From assembly GCA_014529385.2 (NCBI GenBank), contig CM043960.1, forward strand, positions 121,044,043-121,108,042: a stretch of DNA of 64,000 nucleotides, written 5' to 3'. The notes under the pieces were generated by a model. It was not told the DNA's origin. It made no database searches and saw only the letters and a list, made by a program, of their open reading frames with translations. Below, in pieces: positions 21,193 to 33,119 of this stretch. A program made the position numbers and the translations under genes. The DNA comes from Adiantum capillus-veneris. Lineage: Eukaryota > Streptophyta > Polypodiopsida > Polypodiales > Pteridaceae. Within the stretch, counting starts at the first letter, position 1; the number at the start of each line of letters is the position of its first letter.

Positions 21193-21482
21193 AAATTGAC
21201 CGGGGTAGAAGGAGCTAGACATTGTGACAAGCTAGGTGAAAGAGATGCAACAAATTATAGGGATAATGATGGTTGTTTTGCAGCAACAGTATACAAATCA
21301 AAGTGCAATTTATGCACCAAAATTCTGGTACCGGTTTAAAAATTGAGAACTGGGAAATGCAGCAGTGTGCAAAAGGTGAACTAGGTGGATTTCCATAGCA
21401 GAGCAAATTTGAAAATTTTCAAGTATTAAAGTCAGCAATAGCAAAAAGGGAATTTAAAGAGGCAGAAAGCTGGAAGCGAGAG

Positions 21483-22935
21483 ATGGTGGGGCAATTGGCA
21501 CTTGAAAATGCCAAATGCTCGGTTTTTGAGCAACAGGGAATTTCTGATGGCTATGATTTGGCAGGTTACTTGCAGTGCTATGAAGAGGAACTAGAGCTGC
21601 ATGGGGTGCCAAACAAGAATCGGATTCTAAAGTTTGACAGGTTTGTGATTCCACATTTTATTGAGTGCATCCATGAGCTTTAGCAACAACATCTGCATAG
21701 TTGGAGCAAGTTTCAAGCTGCCGTTATCTGTGAAAGATGGGATCCAAGCATGTATGAAGATGATGAGAATTGTGAAATGCGCCTATTTATGTGGAGGTTG
21801 AAGATGATGAAGAAGTTGTTCTGGCAGTCTATGCAAAGCTGGGGATTGAAGATTTCATGATGAAGGTTGAAGCTGAAGACTTACAAGGTCGAGAAAGGCA
21901 TGAAGATTCACATGTGTCTACACATGAGGGATTACAGGGTGTAGTTGTGCATGAGCATCTACAGGGTTTGGATACACTGGATTTTGAGGGCCTGAATGTT
22001 CAAGCAAATGTGTTTGAAGCTCCGCAAGGTGATGACTTAGAGGGGGTGCATACACCTTCTTTATCAAGCTTTGGTGATGCAGGGGACACAATGTGGCAGA
22101 TTGATCCCCAATTTGATAGTGCGTATTCAAAGGGGATGCATGATCAAGTGCAATCTCTTGGGGTTGCCTATGCTTGGGATTTTCATTGTGCTAATCATAT
22201 GGATCGGGTGGTAGATGCTATTTTCCGTGATCATGCTGAGCTTTGTGCTACATAATTTTAAAGATATTTGGATGATGAAGAGAGGATTCAAGATCAGTCT
22301 ATAGCAAGTATGGCTAGTGTTGTACATGCCATATGTGAAAAGCCTAGTTTGCTACCTGAGATGTGCAGGGTAAAGAATTCTTCTGAAGCGGTGGACCCAG
22401 AACTTATGCGTTTATTATGAAGCCTTGGAAGGATTCTCAGTTATGGATGCTAAGGGTTCTAAGCAACCTAATTTTGTGCATAATCCAGTTTATGCAGATG
22501 CAACCGTTGAGGACCTTATGCAATTGCTGGTGATGAGGTTCTACTAGATTTTGGCTATGTACCAAACAGGGAATCTTTTCTTGATGATTCTTAAGAACCA
22601 CATGAAGGGAGTTTCTCCAGGGCACTCACAGGCTCGGATGAGCAGGACCAAACTTTTATTTCTCAAGGGGATGAAGCTGCATTACCAATGCTTTTACCTG
22701 TAATTGATGATCAACCATTGGCAGAGCATGCTGAACAAGGGATATGGAAATATCTAATGATGCCTAATGCTTTATGGGATTTGGTGTTACCCTATGATAT
22801 AGGGGAATTTTTGCTAGCTTTTGATCCAAGCGGAGAGGTTTATATGCATGGTCCAAGCCAATTGATGGATATGCCATTTGATTAAGGTGGAGCTGGAGCT
22901 ATTCGTGACTTGGAGAGGTTGACTTCTATGCCATA
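21483..22935 (+). pseudogene. Gag-like protein of the second gag-only element
   Basis: The N-terminal part reads as a capsid-like domain (QGISDGYDLAGYLQCYEEEL... KFDRFVIPHFIECIHEL, then after one stop HSWSKFQAAVICERWDPSMYE), with the usual helix and W..F..L pattern of retrotransposon Gag. The following acidic region (21,791-22,255 and on to 22,884, with stops and frame changes) has no recognised domain. The coding sense resumes after the nested element with DPGGVHYGLWANSYL... and stops at 25,382. No zinc knuckle, protease, integrase or RT is visible, so it would need helper enzymes. Confidence 0.55.
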
Positions 22936-23096
22936 TGTTAGGTTCTTCAAGCCCAGTACTGTCCATGGGAAATACCTCCTAAAGGCATGCAAAGCACTTC
23001 TAGTTTGCATGGCCTAAGTTATATATGTTGTAAGGTTTTTAGAAAGAAAACATCAATAAAAAATCATGTTTCTTTTCTCTGGCTTACTGTACCGAA

Positions 23097-23144
<48 letters not shown>

Positions 23145-23173
23145 CTTCACCTCGCCTTGCTCACAGCCCAACA
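22936..23173 (+). mobile_element. 5' LTR of the nested Copia
   Basis: It starts TGTTAGGTTCTTC and ends CCCAACA. It has a 43-bp CT tract (23,099-23,141) where the 3' LTR has about 136 bp, and lacks about 47 bp that the 3' LTR carries near its end. Otherwise the two LTRs are nearly identical. Confidence 0.8.
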
Positions 23174-23174
23174 C

Positions 23175-23187
23175 TTGGTATCAGAGC
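23175..23187 (+). promoter_or_regulatory. PBS (initiator tRNA-Met type)
   Basis: TTGGTATCAGAGC one base after the LTR is the classic plant Copia/Gypsy primer-binding site complementary to tRNA-iMet. Confidence 0.9.
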
Positions 23188-23600
23188 TCCTTGGGTTCAT
23201 GCTCAGGGCGGCACACAGGAAGCCTTGAATTGGCGGGATTTTTTGAAACGCTACAGAGTCCAGGAGGCTCGATATCAGATCATCGACCCTCATGCAAGTA
23301 AAGCCCACAAGGGAAATTGGTGACGACCCAGACAAGGTCGAAGCTTTTGAAGCTTGCATGACCTGCGTAATCACTCGGTGTTCCAGAGAGCCAACCACCT
23401 ACTGCAGCACGTTATTTCACTTAAGTTTTGATTAAAATTTTCCTATTGAAGCTAAGGTTCACACAGAAGGAGGCCAATTACACTCTCAAGACACGCCGTC
23501 CATGCTCGGCGGATCAGTAGCCTATTGACTCATAAATACTTGAAGGCACGGTTCAAACACAGTCAATTGCGATTTTGAAGGCATTTTCACAAGGTCAAAA

Positions 23601-24466
23601 ATGCTTCTAAAAGACTTTAACATGGCGTCAAAGATTGACAAATTTAATGGAACCGGCTTCCACACCTGGCAAGTTAAAGTTAAAGGTTATCTAATGCGGA
23701 AAAACCTACGAAACATGGTCAAGCCTCTCGCAACCGACGAAGCAGGCACTACATCTGCAGTAACTCGAGCCCTCTTTGCCGAGCAACAGAGGAAAGACGA
23801 ACAAGCTTTTGGTATCATTCTAACTTCCTTAGAAGACGAATTTATTCATTATTTGGATGATGTTGATTCTTCAAGTGCTACATGGATAGAGTTAGAGAAA
23901 CTTTTTGGTGCCAAAGCTAAGTATTCCAAAATGAGTTTAAAAATGGAATTGTATTCTCTTCGCATGCGTGAAGATGAAAACATTGCACCTTTGGCTAATA
24001 GATTGAAGAGTATTAAAATCAACTTGTTTATGCCAAAGCCCCAATACCAGAAGAAGATCTCATAGCCATTTTGTTAAAAAGTTTGACTGACAAATTTTAT
24101 CAGATTGTTACTGTTTTAAAGGAGAAAGATTCGTTGCCCTCCTTGGATGGTATCATCAATTCATTGCAGGAAGAAGAACGCAGGGTACCTAGTACCAATT
24201 CTACTATTTTTCCCAGTGCATATACAATCTCTGATGCAATATCCCCCATCAGTTCTTCTGATACTTCCAATGCATATGTAGTCGCTATATGTGCTGCTAC
24301 CTCATTTTCATCTTGACCATTTAGTGGAACTAGATCTTGTGCCATTTGTGGGCGTAACAATCATCAGACAAAAGACTATTTCAAGAAGAATCCTTGTGTT
24401 CACTGTGTTAAAACAAATCATCCATCAAACAGATGTTTCAAAAAGGTAAAAATCAAATTCATATGA
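23601..24466 (+). pseudogene. Copia Gag (UBN2-type) with two zinc knuckles
   Basis: This is a nucleocapsid protein of a Copia element. The first 154 codons (ASKIDKFNGTGFHTWQVKVKG... WIELEKLFGAKAKYSKMSLKMELYSLRM) match the UBN2/gag-polypeptide pattern. A frame change near 24,045 leads to the rest (LLKSLTDKFYQIVTVLKEKDSLPSLDGIINSLQEEERR). After a stop at 24,314 the Cys-rich region follows at about 24,340-24,450: CAICGRNNHQTKDYF, where the last Cys is Tyr, and the intact knuckle CVHCVKTNHPSNRC. Nothing homologous to pol follows. Confidence 0.85.
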
Positions 24467-24539
24467 TTGAGGGAGACACCAAGCTTGCAATATATTCTGT
24501 TGATAATGATGTTCTTTAGTTAAACTTTTTCCATGTTTT

Positions 24540-24890
24540 TTAGTCAAAATAAATTGTACGGGCTCTAGACACTGCCACGCATGAGTGGTAAGACCTCCCA
24601 AAATTATCAGATTTTGTTCTCAAGTCCCATTTTTGTTATCACTTCTCATGAGGTTACTGGGTACACCTCAAACCCAAGGTTTGGCAGTGAACCAAAAACT
24701 CCATTTTTGGTAGCTAATTTTTTGACCTTCACCCTATCTGTTCAAGGGGGGGCTCTACATCATAGCACCAGGTTATGGATACACCAAAAATCCTTGGTTG
24801 TGAGAGAACCTAAAACTCACGGTTGTCGAGTATACCAAAAACTCGAGGTATCATGAGAGGGTCTGTCTAGTTCGGGCTTGAGGGGGGGAT
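24540..24890 (+). mobile_element. Non-coding 3' internal region of the nested Copia
   Basis: This holds short repeats of the type 'ACC(AAAAA)(T/C)TC..GGTT/GAGG' up to the purine tract. The reverse complement of a related sequence lies at 58,339-58,600, next to an LTR of a related family. It is probably a conserved non-coding region upstream of the PPT. Confidence 0.6.
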
Positions 24891-25259
<369 letters not shown>

Positions 25260-25525
25260 CCATATGACCCAGGTGGTGTTCATTATGGTTTATGGGCCAA
25301 TTCCTACTTATGTTCTGCTAGTAAGAAATTCTTATATTTTCCTTATAATCCGAGAGGAGGGTATCTTCTAATGAAGCCATAGGTTGAATTTTTTTTCAAA
25401 GCATGTACACAGTGGGGTAGTAGATATGTGTTTACAGGTTTATGTTTCCAATTTAAAATAAAGATTGGCACATACTAGAGGATGTGCAAGTTTAAAGGGG
25501 GTGGATGCCGTGCCGCTTTACGGAC

Positions 25526-26885
25526 ACGGGGTGAAAGACGAGGTTCTACCTACATTTTCAAGGTTTTGCCAAACTGATTTGGGGCCAGTTTTTTGCCATG
25601 ATATCAGGAGATGATTGCAATGTATGCATTATGTGGGTTTTGTAGATCAAAAGTGCCTCAAAGTGAGCCAATTGGGCTGACAGGTGAAGATTGAACGATG
25701 GGCTGGTTTTCTACTTACACATGTAGAGCTTGAAGTGTTAAGTAAGCAGGTCCAGACGGCTTGTCAAACAGAGCTGCGATGCCCAAGATATTGAAGTATG
25801 AATGTGCAGTGCATTGCAGATTCTTGCCGGGCAGGGCAGCCGGGGGACAGGTGGCCCAAGTGGATGTTGGTGTATAGACTCATAGTGCTTGATTTATGGA
25901 GCTTGCTGGTCTTTTCAGATCGGCAATGTGAGTTCCGGATGTCAAGTTATTAGCAGTCAAAGTTTTGCCAGGGGCCAAGTTTGTGTCAATTTGCCCGCTT
26001 TGGAAAGTGTGCCTATAAAGGTTTTGGAGCTTGGTGTAGTCTACAGGGGTAGTCCACAGCATATGAAGCTAGTAGGAAGAAACAACATGTTAATCAAAGC
26101 CTGGAGCGCCCAGTTATGGCTTGTCAAATTTTGGACAGTTACTCGAGGGAAGGTTGCTGATGATTTTCAAGTTTTTGATCAGTTCTGTTGGAGGGCCAAA
26201 CAAAGTCCGAGGGTAGTGGATTTTGCACTGATCAAGGTCTAGTTGAAGGCTTTTGGGTGGGTTTTTTTTGGTCCGACAATTGGCCTTGTGAGCAGCCACC
26301 ACTGGCAAAGCTTCAAACTGAGGGGAAAAACAAAAAGAAAAAGATATTTTAGAGGCCTTTGGAAAATTAGAGGCACGAGGAGCTGCCACGTGGCTTTTGA
26401 TTAGGCCCATATGTGCAGTGAAAGGCGGATGCGAAAGGATTTATAGCCTAAGACGTGCGCTCTCATCGGGTATCCAGTTGGGGTGAAGGTTTGGCTCGCA
26501 CTGTGGCTATGGAGGGGGCGTCGGTTGGCACTGCGTGAGCTTGTACAGGCGCACCTGGTTCTTGTTTTGGTTGAAGGTGATAACGAAGGCAACACGATGG
26601 TGGCCAGTGGCCGATGGCTGGCGGAACTGATTGCTCCTATAGCTAATGAGGTGGCACCCTATAACGGTTATTCCCACGCCACTGGCCCCCCATCTTTTGA
26701 AGTGTAAAAACACCCCCCCAATAGCGAGGTCGCTATTGCTTGCTTAGGCGAGGGGTATCATGGCAGATTGCAGAAGAGAGGGAAAGAGAGTCCCGAGGCC
26801 AACCAAGGGGGGGAAATCCTGTGGAAGCCATCCGAGGAGGTATCCCATAGCAATGAGATAGAGGGCCACAAAGGCCAGTGAAGGG

Positions 26886-26940
<55 letters not shown>

Positions 26941-27191
26941 TTACAGTGTATCTGTTGTACCGCAACTCTTGGGTTTGGAAGCTTTGTTTCTTCATTGTAT
27001 CAATAAATATTGCTCTTATTTGCAGTTTTCTCTCTCAACTCTCTTGAATCTTTAGTATTATGTGCAGTAAACTATTACTTACATATATATGCACTCTATT
27101 ATCTTAATTTGAATGCCTGTTAAGCTCCTGTCTACAGCCAGAGGCCCGGTGCTTTCCCAGTTCAACACTGGAGAACCGCACACTCCAACAA
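25526..27191 (+). mobile_element. 3' LTR of the second gag-only element
   Basis: It matches the 5' LTR except for a block of about 500 bp (equivalent to 20,430-20,930) that is absent. At that point a 49-bp GA tract (about 26,888-26,936) joins the two sides. The missing block includes the TATA box, so this LTR should be a poor promoter. Confidence 0.7.
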
Positions 27192-27197
27192 TGTCGC

Positions 27198-27913
27198 TTA
27201 TAGACAGACACTATCTGAACCAATGCCTCTGGTGATTCCTATTGACAGGGCCCCCATAAAACCTTCCACAGAAAGATTTTCATTGACATTGGCCATTGCA
27301 GGACCCAAGAGGTTATTTGTGATCACCACCCATCTTGACTCTAGCCAGTGCTTTCCCCATTTCTTGTTCAGTGGGGAGAACCAATCAATTGACATCATTA
27401 GAGTGTGATAAATAGCCTTGGTTTGAGGTTTAAAGAAGTGTCTGTCGTTCGGCTATTGCCATGCTTTCCACTTGAGCTTGGACACACACACATGCATATA
27501 GTAGTTGTCGATCCCCTCTACTATTTTGTTGATCATTAGACTTTCAATACCGTTGAGGTGAATTGGGTAGCTAGCTGCTATGGCTCTTTCCATCTCCAGC
27601 TATCACTACCCCAAAAATGGGCCACCTTACTGAGCCCTTTGTTGTTTATTTTTCTAGAAATTTCTCTCCAAAATGGGTTCAAGAGGATGATTCCTGGATT
27701 AGAAAGCCAGGGAGATTGTTGGAAGATGCAACTGACGAGCCCCCTCCTAGTCAACCAAAACTTGTTGAAGCCACAATTTTGATGTATTCTATCATATTCT
27801 TTTGAGAAGCCTTGTAAATGAGTGAGTGTATGTATTTTGATCCAAAAGATGTACACTCTTACCTGTATTATTTGATCATGTACCAAAAGCCATGTGAGCC
27901 AGTCATTAGACAT
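27198..27913 (-). mobile_element. Internal LINE fragment (region before zf-RVT)
   Basis: Minus-strand reading gives WREISRKINNKGLSKVAHFWGSDSWRWK and, further on, KAIYHTLMMSIDWFSPLNKKWGKHWLESRW. The second piece aligns with KSIYQTMMHKKNWSSPLNNLWKKQRPKERW in the plus-strand LINE fragment to its right. It is therefore the RT-to-zf-RVT stretch of a related LINE. It starts right at the end of the LTR element and is full of stops. Confidence 0.55.
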
Positions 27914-28764
27914 TTTGAAAATCCCTAGGTATAAAGCTCAAAAACCTTAGTTTGAACACACCTTGTAACTATATCTTTTGGAGAAATAGAAGAGCTTTTG
28001 TTGTACGACTGTCAAGTGACTACTCAGGTCCAACTTGTAACTCATTTTTCTCTTGATTTGGTGATCCAAATTTAGTTTTTAGAATTGCATTGTGTTCCTT
28101 GTGTCTTGCTCTTTTAATTAAGTATAAGGATTTTCAATTTTTTTGTAGTTTGCAACTACCCGTCAGTGAGCCTTATCCGCATATTTGAGTGCTTAAATCA
28201 CTATTTTTTGACATTTTGATTATAGGAGAGTGTTATTACACCTTAGGGCGACCCGTTAATACTGTTCTATTGTAGTTTTTATGACTAGGTACATGATGTA
28301 TCTTGATTTTGGTACCTTGTCAGATGGCCACCATAATTTATAGAATTGTGCCTTGAGACCTAGTTTAACTTCCCATAAAGTTTTGCGATGATCCGAGTCC
28401 GTTTAGTCAATGAAATGACATGATGACCTAAAGCGGTGAGATAGGGGACATAAGCAAAATTTCTGATCAAAGAGTGGTGGTTAGCTTATTGAACTGATGT
28501 GTTTTCTTGCTAGGTTCACTTCTTAAGGATTGACAACCTCAAAGAGTCACCGTGTCCCATTCGAGTCGGTATCCTAAGTATTGACATATTATGTTAGTGC
28601 CAGATAGCTATGCTACAGACGTCCATCGTGGCGACTCCCTAAAATTGGTTCCATTTTCGGGGAATGATCCTTAGGTAGTGAATGACCTAGTACGTATTTA
28701 GGGCCTTTTTTTTCAAAGATTTGTTATCCATTCCGTTTACACTTTAGCGGTAAAGCAGCTCTAC
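27914..28764 (+). other. Possible LTR remnant ending in a PBS-like site
   Basis: No gene is seen. The sequence has a TATAAAG at about 27,931 and, near its end, GTGGCGACTCCCT at 28,628-28,640. TGGCGACTCC is the beginning of a PBS common in plant Gypsy elements. A matching second LTR was not found in the window, so this is tentative. Confidence 0.3.
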
Positions 28765-29819
28765 GTGTGTTTAGAGCTTGATAGAGTCTGGAGTCGAGGG
28801 ACCGGCTACTTGGGCACTTCTGGGACAGTGGCAAGTTGGAAAATCATTGACCTTCTAGTTACCCAGTACCAACTCAATAGCTTGGAGGTCTTGCTTGTCC
28901 ACAAAGTGATGAAGGAGCTTGAAAATTTAGTGATGTCAATCTGTGATTCAGTGTTTGACTGGAATGCTTGGAAATGGCTCGGAAGCAGTCTCTTAGGGAA
29001 ACCCCATCTTAAAAGCATTTATCAGACAATGATGCATAAGAAGAATTGGTCTAGCCCCCTAAACAATCTATGGAAAAAGCAACGGCCAAAGGAAAGGTGG
29101 ATGCAAGTAATGGAGTACATATGGAAGCCAAAGGTTCCGCAGCACATAAAGGTGCTCTAACGACGGGGGTGAAGATTCAAGATAGAGGATTCGGGTTAGA
29201 TCGATGCTTGGGGTGCAGGATGGCTAGAGAAGATCTGGCACACCTATTCATGGACTGCCCAACTATTAAAGGCCTCGCAGGGAAAATATGCAAGTGGGTC
29301 CAAAGAACATGGAAAATTAGTTTCTTCAAGATTGACCTATTCCTTGGAGGCAAGAATTTAGGAAGTCTTGCCCTCCTCATCAACACTCAAATCGTCAGAT
29401 ACTTCTTCTTACATAATGTATGGTACACAAGGAGCTGCCGTGTGTTTGAAGGAGGTTCTAAGGTGGCAAGCTTCACAAAAATTACTCGAGAAAGCAAAGT
29501 GCTAATATGGACGCTCGGGCGCAAGCGACACTCGGAGGATTGGTTTAGGACTACTTGTGCCTTGTTGTCAACATATGGAATGCTTAGGACGGGGGAAAAT
29601 CTTGGCCATCAATAAATAAAAGATATCAAAAGGACAACTTTATGGACCCTGTGTATCGAGAGCAAGTGGCGGGTTGGTGGGGGTGGCTGCCCTAATAGCC
29701 AATGTAATTATAGTCCCTCGATGATGTCATGGCTCAACAAGAGCATGACAAGACCTTGCAATTTTTTGGGTTGTTCAATATAATTCACTCACAATTGTGA
29801 GTTTTGCCAAAAAAAAAAA
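28765..29819 (+). mobile_element. 5'-truncated LINE copy, plus strand
   Basis: This is the C-terminal part of LINE ORF2. The first frame runs 28,765-29,157 (LGKPHLKSIYQTMMHKKNWSSPLNNLWKK... VMEYIWKPKVPQHIKVL). A deletion of about 25 bp compared with the minus-strand copy shifts the frame, and zf-RVT continues at 29,170-29,615 (GCRMAREDLAHLFMDCPTI). The 3' untranslated tail ends with CTCACAATTGTGAG (29,788-29,801), GTTTTGCC and a poly-A at 29,809-29,819. Confidence 0.85.
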
Positions 29820-30431
29820 GGTTGAAACCTTGCAAGGTGGAATGGGAAACTGGAAAGGCCTGAAAGAAAATTAAGAATCTTTTCAAAACATTTCAAGCAC
29901 ATAAGTGAAGAGTGAAGGGTAAGTAAATCAAACAAAAAACCCCAAAAATGAAAAGTCTTAGGAAATGAAAAGCCCATTAAAATGGAAAGTCAAAATCTTT
30001 TTTATCTCCGTATACAAGAAGTGGTCAAGTGCATTTCTTCTCCATTACTTTTTTTTAGCATTTTCTTCTCTTTATAATTTTTTTTGCACTAGGCTATGTA
30101 GTTGAGTTTTTTTTGCGTTGTGTAAGGTCGCTATTTTTTTAAAAAAATTATATCAATAGGATTCTTCTATGTAGGTTTAGTGTAATCCCACCAAAATTAC
30201 ACTAAACCTAAGGCTTTTTGAATTTTTTGGATCTTTGAGTTTTTTACTTCTAATTTTTTGGAGCCATCTATACTAAGGATAATAGGGGAGGGAATTTCGG
30301 CTCCCTCCCTGCCACATGTCATCTCTTGAAGACTCAGGTGGGCTCACGATGAAGATTCAAAAAAATAACAGAAAAATCTCCGCCAACCGCCTCTTGAGTA
30401 AGCGCGCTTGGCGAAGCTGATCAAAACGGGC

Positions 30432-30433
<2 letters not shown>
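29820..30433. other. AT-rich spacer with a perfect hairpin
   Basis: No gene is seen. A perfect inverted repeat lies at 30,172-30,210 (15-bp arms TAGGTTTAGTGTAAT, 9-base loop). AT-rich homopolymer runs surround it. Confidence 0.6.
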
Positions 30434-30484
<51 letters not shown>

Positions 30485-30581
30485 GAATTTTGTGGCCACC
30501 ATCTCTGCGGCTCATTGCCATCACTCTCATTGCCACCTTCCCCCTTCCTCATCGCACTCTTGCGGGCTCATCATCATCATC

Positions 30582-30620
<39 letters not shown>

Positions 30621-30909
30621 CTTTGCGGACTCATCATCACCATCAAACCTGCTCCTATCTTTGCGGGCTCGTCATCATCATCAAAGCTGCTCCTGCGGCT
30701 CAGAACCGTCGGCTACTGCAGCTCACCCTACCCGGCTATTGCAACTCACCCTACTACGCAGGCTCATCATCATCATCAAACCTGCTCCTGTCTCTGCGGG
30801 CTCATCATCATCATCAAAGCTGCTCCTGCAGCATTGCACTCCTACCTCATCACACTCCATCACCGGCTACTGTGTAGGTTTCCTCTCTCTTGAATGAACG
30901 AACAAATGA

Positions 30910-30997
<88 letters not shown>

Positions 30998-30998
30998 C
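30434..30998. repeat. GA/TG tracts and a TCA-containing minisatellite
   Basis: GA tracts lie at 30,434-30,481 and 30,588-30,618. About five copies of a unit of roughly 38 bp, with a GCGGGCTCATCATCATC core and a GCTCCTG tail, lie between 30,560 and 30,840. A TG tract is at 30,913-30,978, followed by GA to 30,998. Reading frames here are repeat translations. Confidence 0.85.
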
Positions 30999-31000
30999 GC

Positions 31001-31655
31001 ATCTTGAAGACACCGGTGAGGGTCAGGGAGCTCCAGGCATATTTTAACAGTTGCAGAGAAAGCATCTCTCCAAATGCAATCACGTACGCTTTCACCTTGA
31101 AGGCATGTGGCACTTCGTAAAGCACAAAAAGTGCTTGAGGAGCTTCCTATCTGGGATGTCGTCTCTTGGAATGCACGGATTGCAGGATATGCCCAACTTG
31201 GGTTGCACCAAGAAGCTCCATGCTGTTTTTTGTGGATGCGAAGCCAGGGTGTCTCGCTACATGCAATCACATATGCTTGCATTTTGAAGGCAACAGTGAG
31301 GGTCAGGAAAGCTTTGTGCTATTTTCAGTAGTGCATAGGGTGGGCATCACATATGCTTGCACCTTGAAGGCATGTGGCATTACGCAAGATATTGATATGT
31401 GAAGCTAGGGTGTCTTGCTAGATGTAACAATCACATATGCTTGCATCTTGAAGGCAACAGTGAGGGTCATGAAAGCTTTGAGTTGTTTTCACCAAGTGCA
31501 AAGGGTGGGCATCACATATGCTTGCACCTTGAAGGCATGTGGCATTACACAAAATATTGATATGCGCATGTGAAACCACAATGATATTGTTAGTCAGGGG
31601 TTGTTGAAAGAACGCGTCATGCTTGGCACTGCCTTGTTGGTCGACGTGAAGCAAG
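31001..31655 (+). pseudogene. Decayed PPR gene fragments (PLS type)
   Basis: PPR proteins bind organelle RNA, and PLS-type members edit it. Short pieces read SPNAITYAFTLKACGTS (about 31,070), then KVLEELPIWDVVSWNARIAGYAQLG (about 31,130) and GVSLHAITYACILKA (about 31,250): the repeat-boundary and repeat-body signatures of plant PPR proteins. Each is in a different frame with stops between. From about 31,287 a unit of about 164 bp is repeated, with the GCATCACATATGCTTGCACC block at 31,346 and 31,510. No functional product is possible. Confidence 0.75.
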
Positions 31656-31664
31656 GGTGTCTCT

Positions 31665-31666
<2 letters not shown>

Positions 31667-31735
<69 letters not shown>

Positions 31736-31790
31736 TGAGAGAGAGAGAGAGAGAGAGAGAAAGAGGGGGGGAGAGAGAGAATTGACTGCA
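31667..31790. repeat. (GT)n followed by (GA)n
   Basis: A GT tract of about 67 bp is followed directly by GA-rich sequence. It separates two PPR-derived pieces. Confidence 0.95.
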
Positions 31791-31805
31791 TCTCTCTCTC
31801 ACACA

Positions 31806-31955
31806 CACATGGCCCAATTTGGCAAAGAACTTCTAGGTTTTTTTTGATAGATGCGAAGCGATGGTGTCTCGAGATGTAATCACATACGCTTACATGTTGG
31901 AGGCAACTGTGAGGTCAGGGAAGTCTAGGCTATTTTCAGCAGATGTAGAGAAAAA
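31806..31955 (+). pseudogene. Further PPR-derived fragment
   Basis: Read in changing frames, this resembles the preceding PPR pieces (AQFG, an aromatic-rich segment, 'LIDAKRWC', then an ACAT-rich 'ITYAYMLEA'-like end). It supports a tandemly amplified, heavily decayed PPR segment. Confidence 0.45.
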
Positions 31956-33119
31956 AGACCAGTTAATATCCATTTGAGAAAAAAACCAGCAGTCAACGGC
32001 CAGGACTTGTTATTGAATTAAAGGTTCCAAATGGCTAGTAGAAATCAGTGTGTATGCTGACTAGGTGAACAGCAATAGGAAACTTTCATTAATAATCTCT
32101 GTTAGTGAAGTAAAAAATCCAAATACATTTGAAAACCGGCTATCATCCACTCTCCTGTATATGTTGCCATTCATTTACACTTTGTTTTTTAACTTACCAA
32201 GGTACCCGAACTTTCAGGCTCACTTTTTTGTTTATTTTTAAGTTTAACTTAATTTACAAAATTCCAGTATTCAATCCGAGCCATGATGTACACCCTACGA
32301 CAGTGTTAACCTCCTTTTGGGAAGTAAACAAAACACATAGAAATCCAAATTTTCATTTAGACATCATGCCCTAGTAATTAGTACATTCATCATGAGCATA
32401 CCATCACACATGGCAGTAATCCCAGCTAAACAACAGTTTTCCGAACTCAGCCATTATTTGCCACTCACTTCATAAGCGAATCCAAGCTTCCTTTTTGTTC
32501 TTTAAGTAAACCATGGTGAAATTCCCAATGCTTCATAGCAATATGAGAAAACATATCATAAATAAGAACGAAAAAACTATACAGTGCCTGGTTTTTTTTC
32601 CAAAAAAACAATTTTTTAGAAAGTTTCAAAAATTCCATTTAGCAGAAAAACACGCTACAGCCAGATCATCTGGCTATACAACAGTTCAAAGAGCAGAACG
32701 GATTTAAGTTAACCTGTAGATTAGGAGCCGAGGGAACCTCCACGATCGTTTTTTCATATTTTTTCGGCATGATGCGACCACAGCTTCAGCAGATACTCTC
32801 TCACACAGTAATGAACTCACACACGCAGAGAGGTGAATGCAAAAAAATGCTACTAAGTGAGTATGAGTACTCACCTTTATTTATACAAGTTGATGCCATC
32901 TACAAAAGACACGACCCACAGTAGTACCAGCCCCTCCAATCGAGGTCACATTATGCGGGCAAATCCTTAGGGATTACACCAAGCAAGAGATCCGGCAAAA
33001 TCAGGCACCATACGCGCTTATTCTGCTTACCCTAATCGGCTGCAGATACCCCCCTCACAGTACAGGCGGTAGCGTGCAGCAGGGGGCACGCTCACTCAAT
33101 GCAAGGAGTAAAATCCACC
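31956..33119. other. Long stretch without recognisable features
   Basis: AT-rich sequence with no gene, element terminus or long repeat that I can identify. Short ORFs at 32,129-32,374 and 32,513-32,707 look random. Confidence 0.5.

Noticed and set aside
30560-30840. CRISPR-like array of short repeats
   Set aside because: Units are contiguous and spacers are not unique; a eukaryotic minisatellite.
30490-30897. His-rich or Ser-rich protein from the TCA minisatellite
   Set aside because: The frames follow the repeat unit, with no start context or conserved domain.
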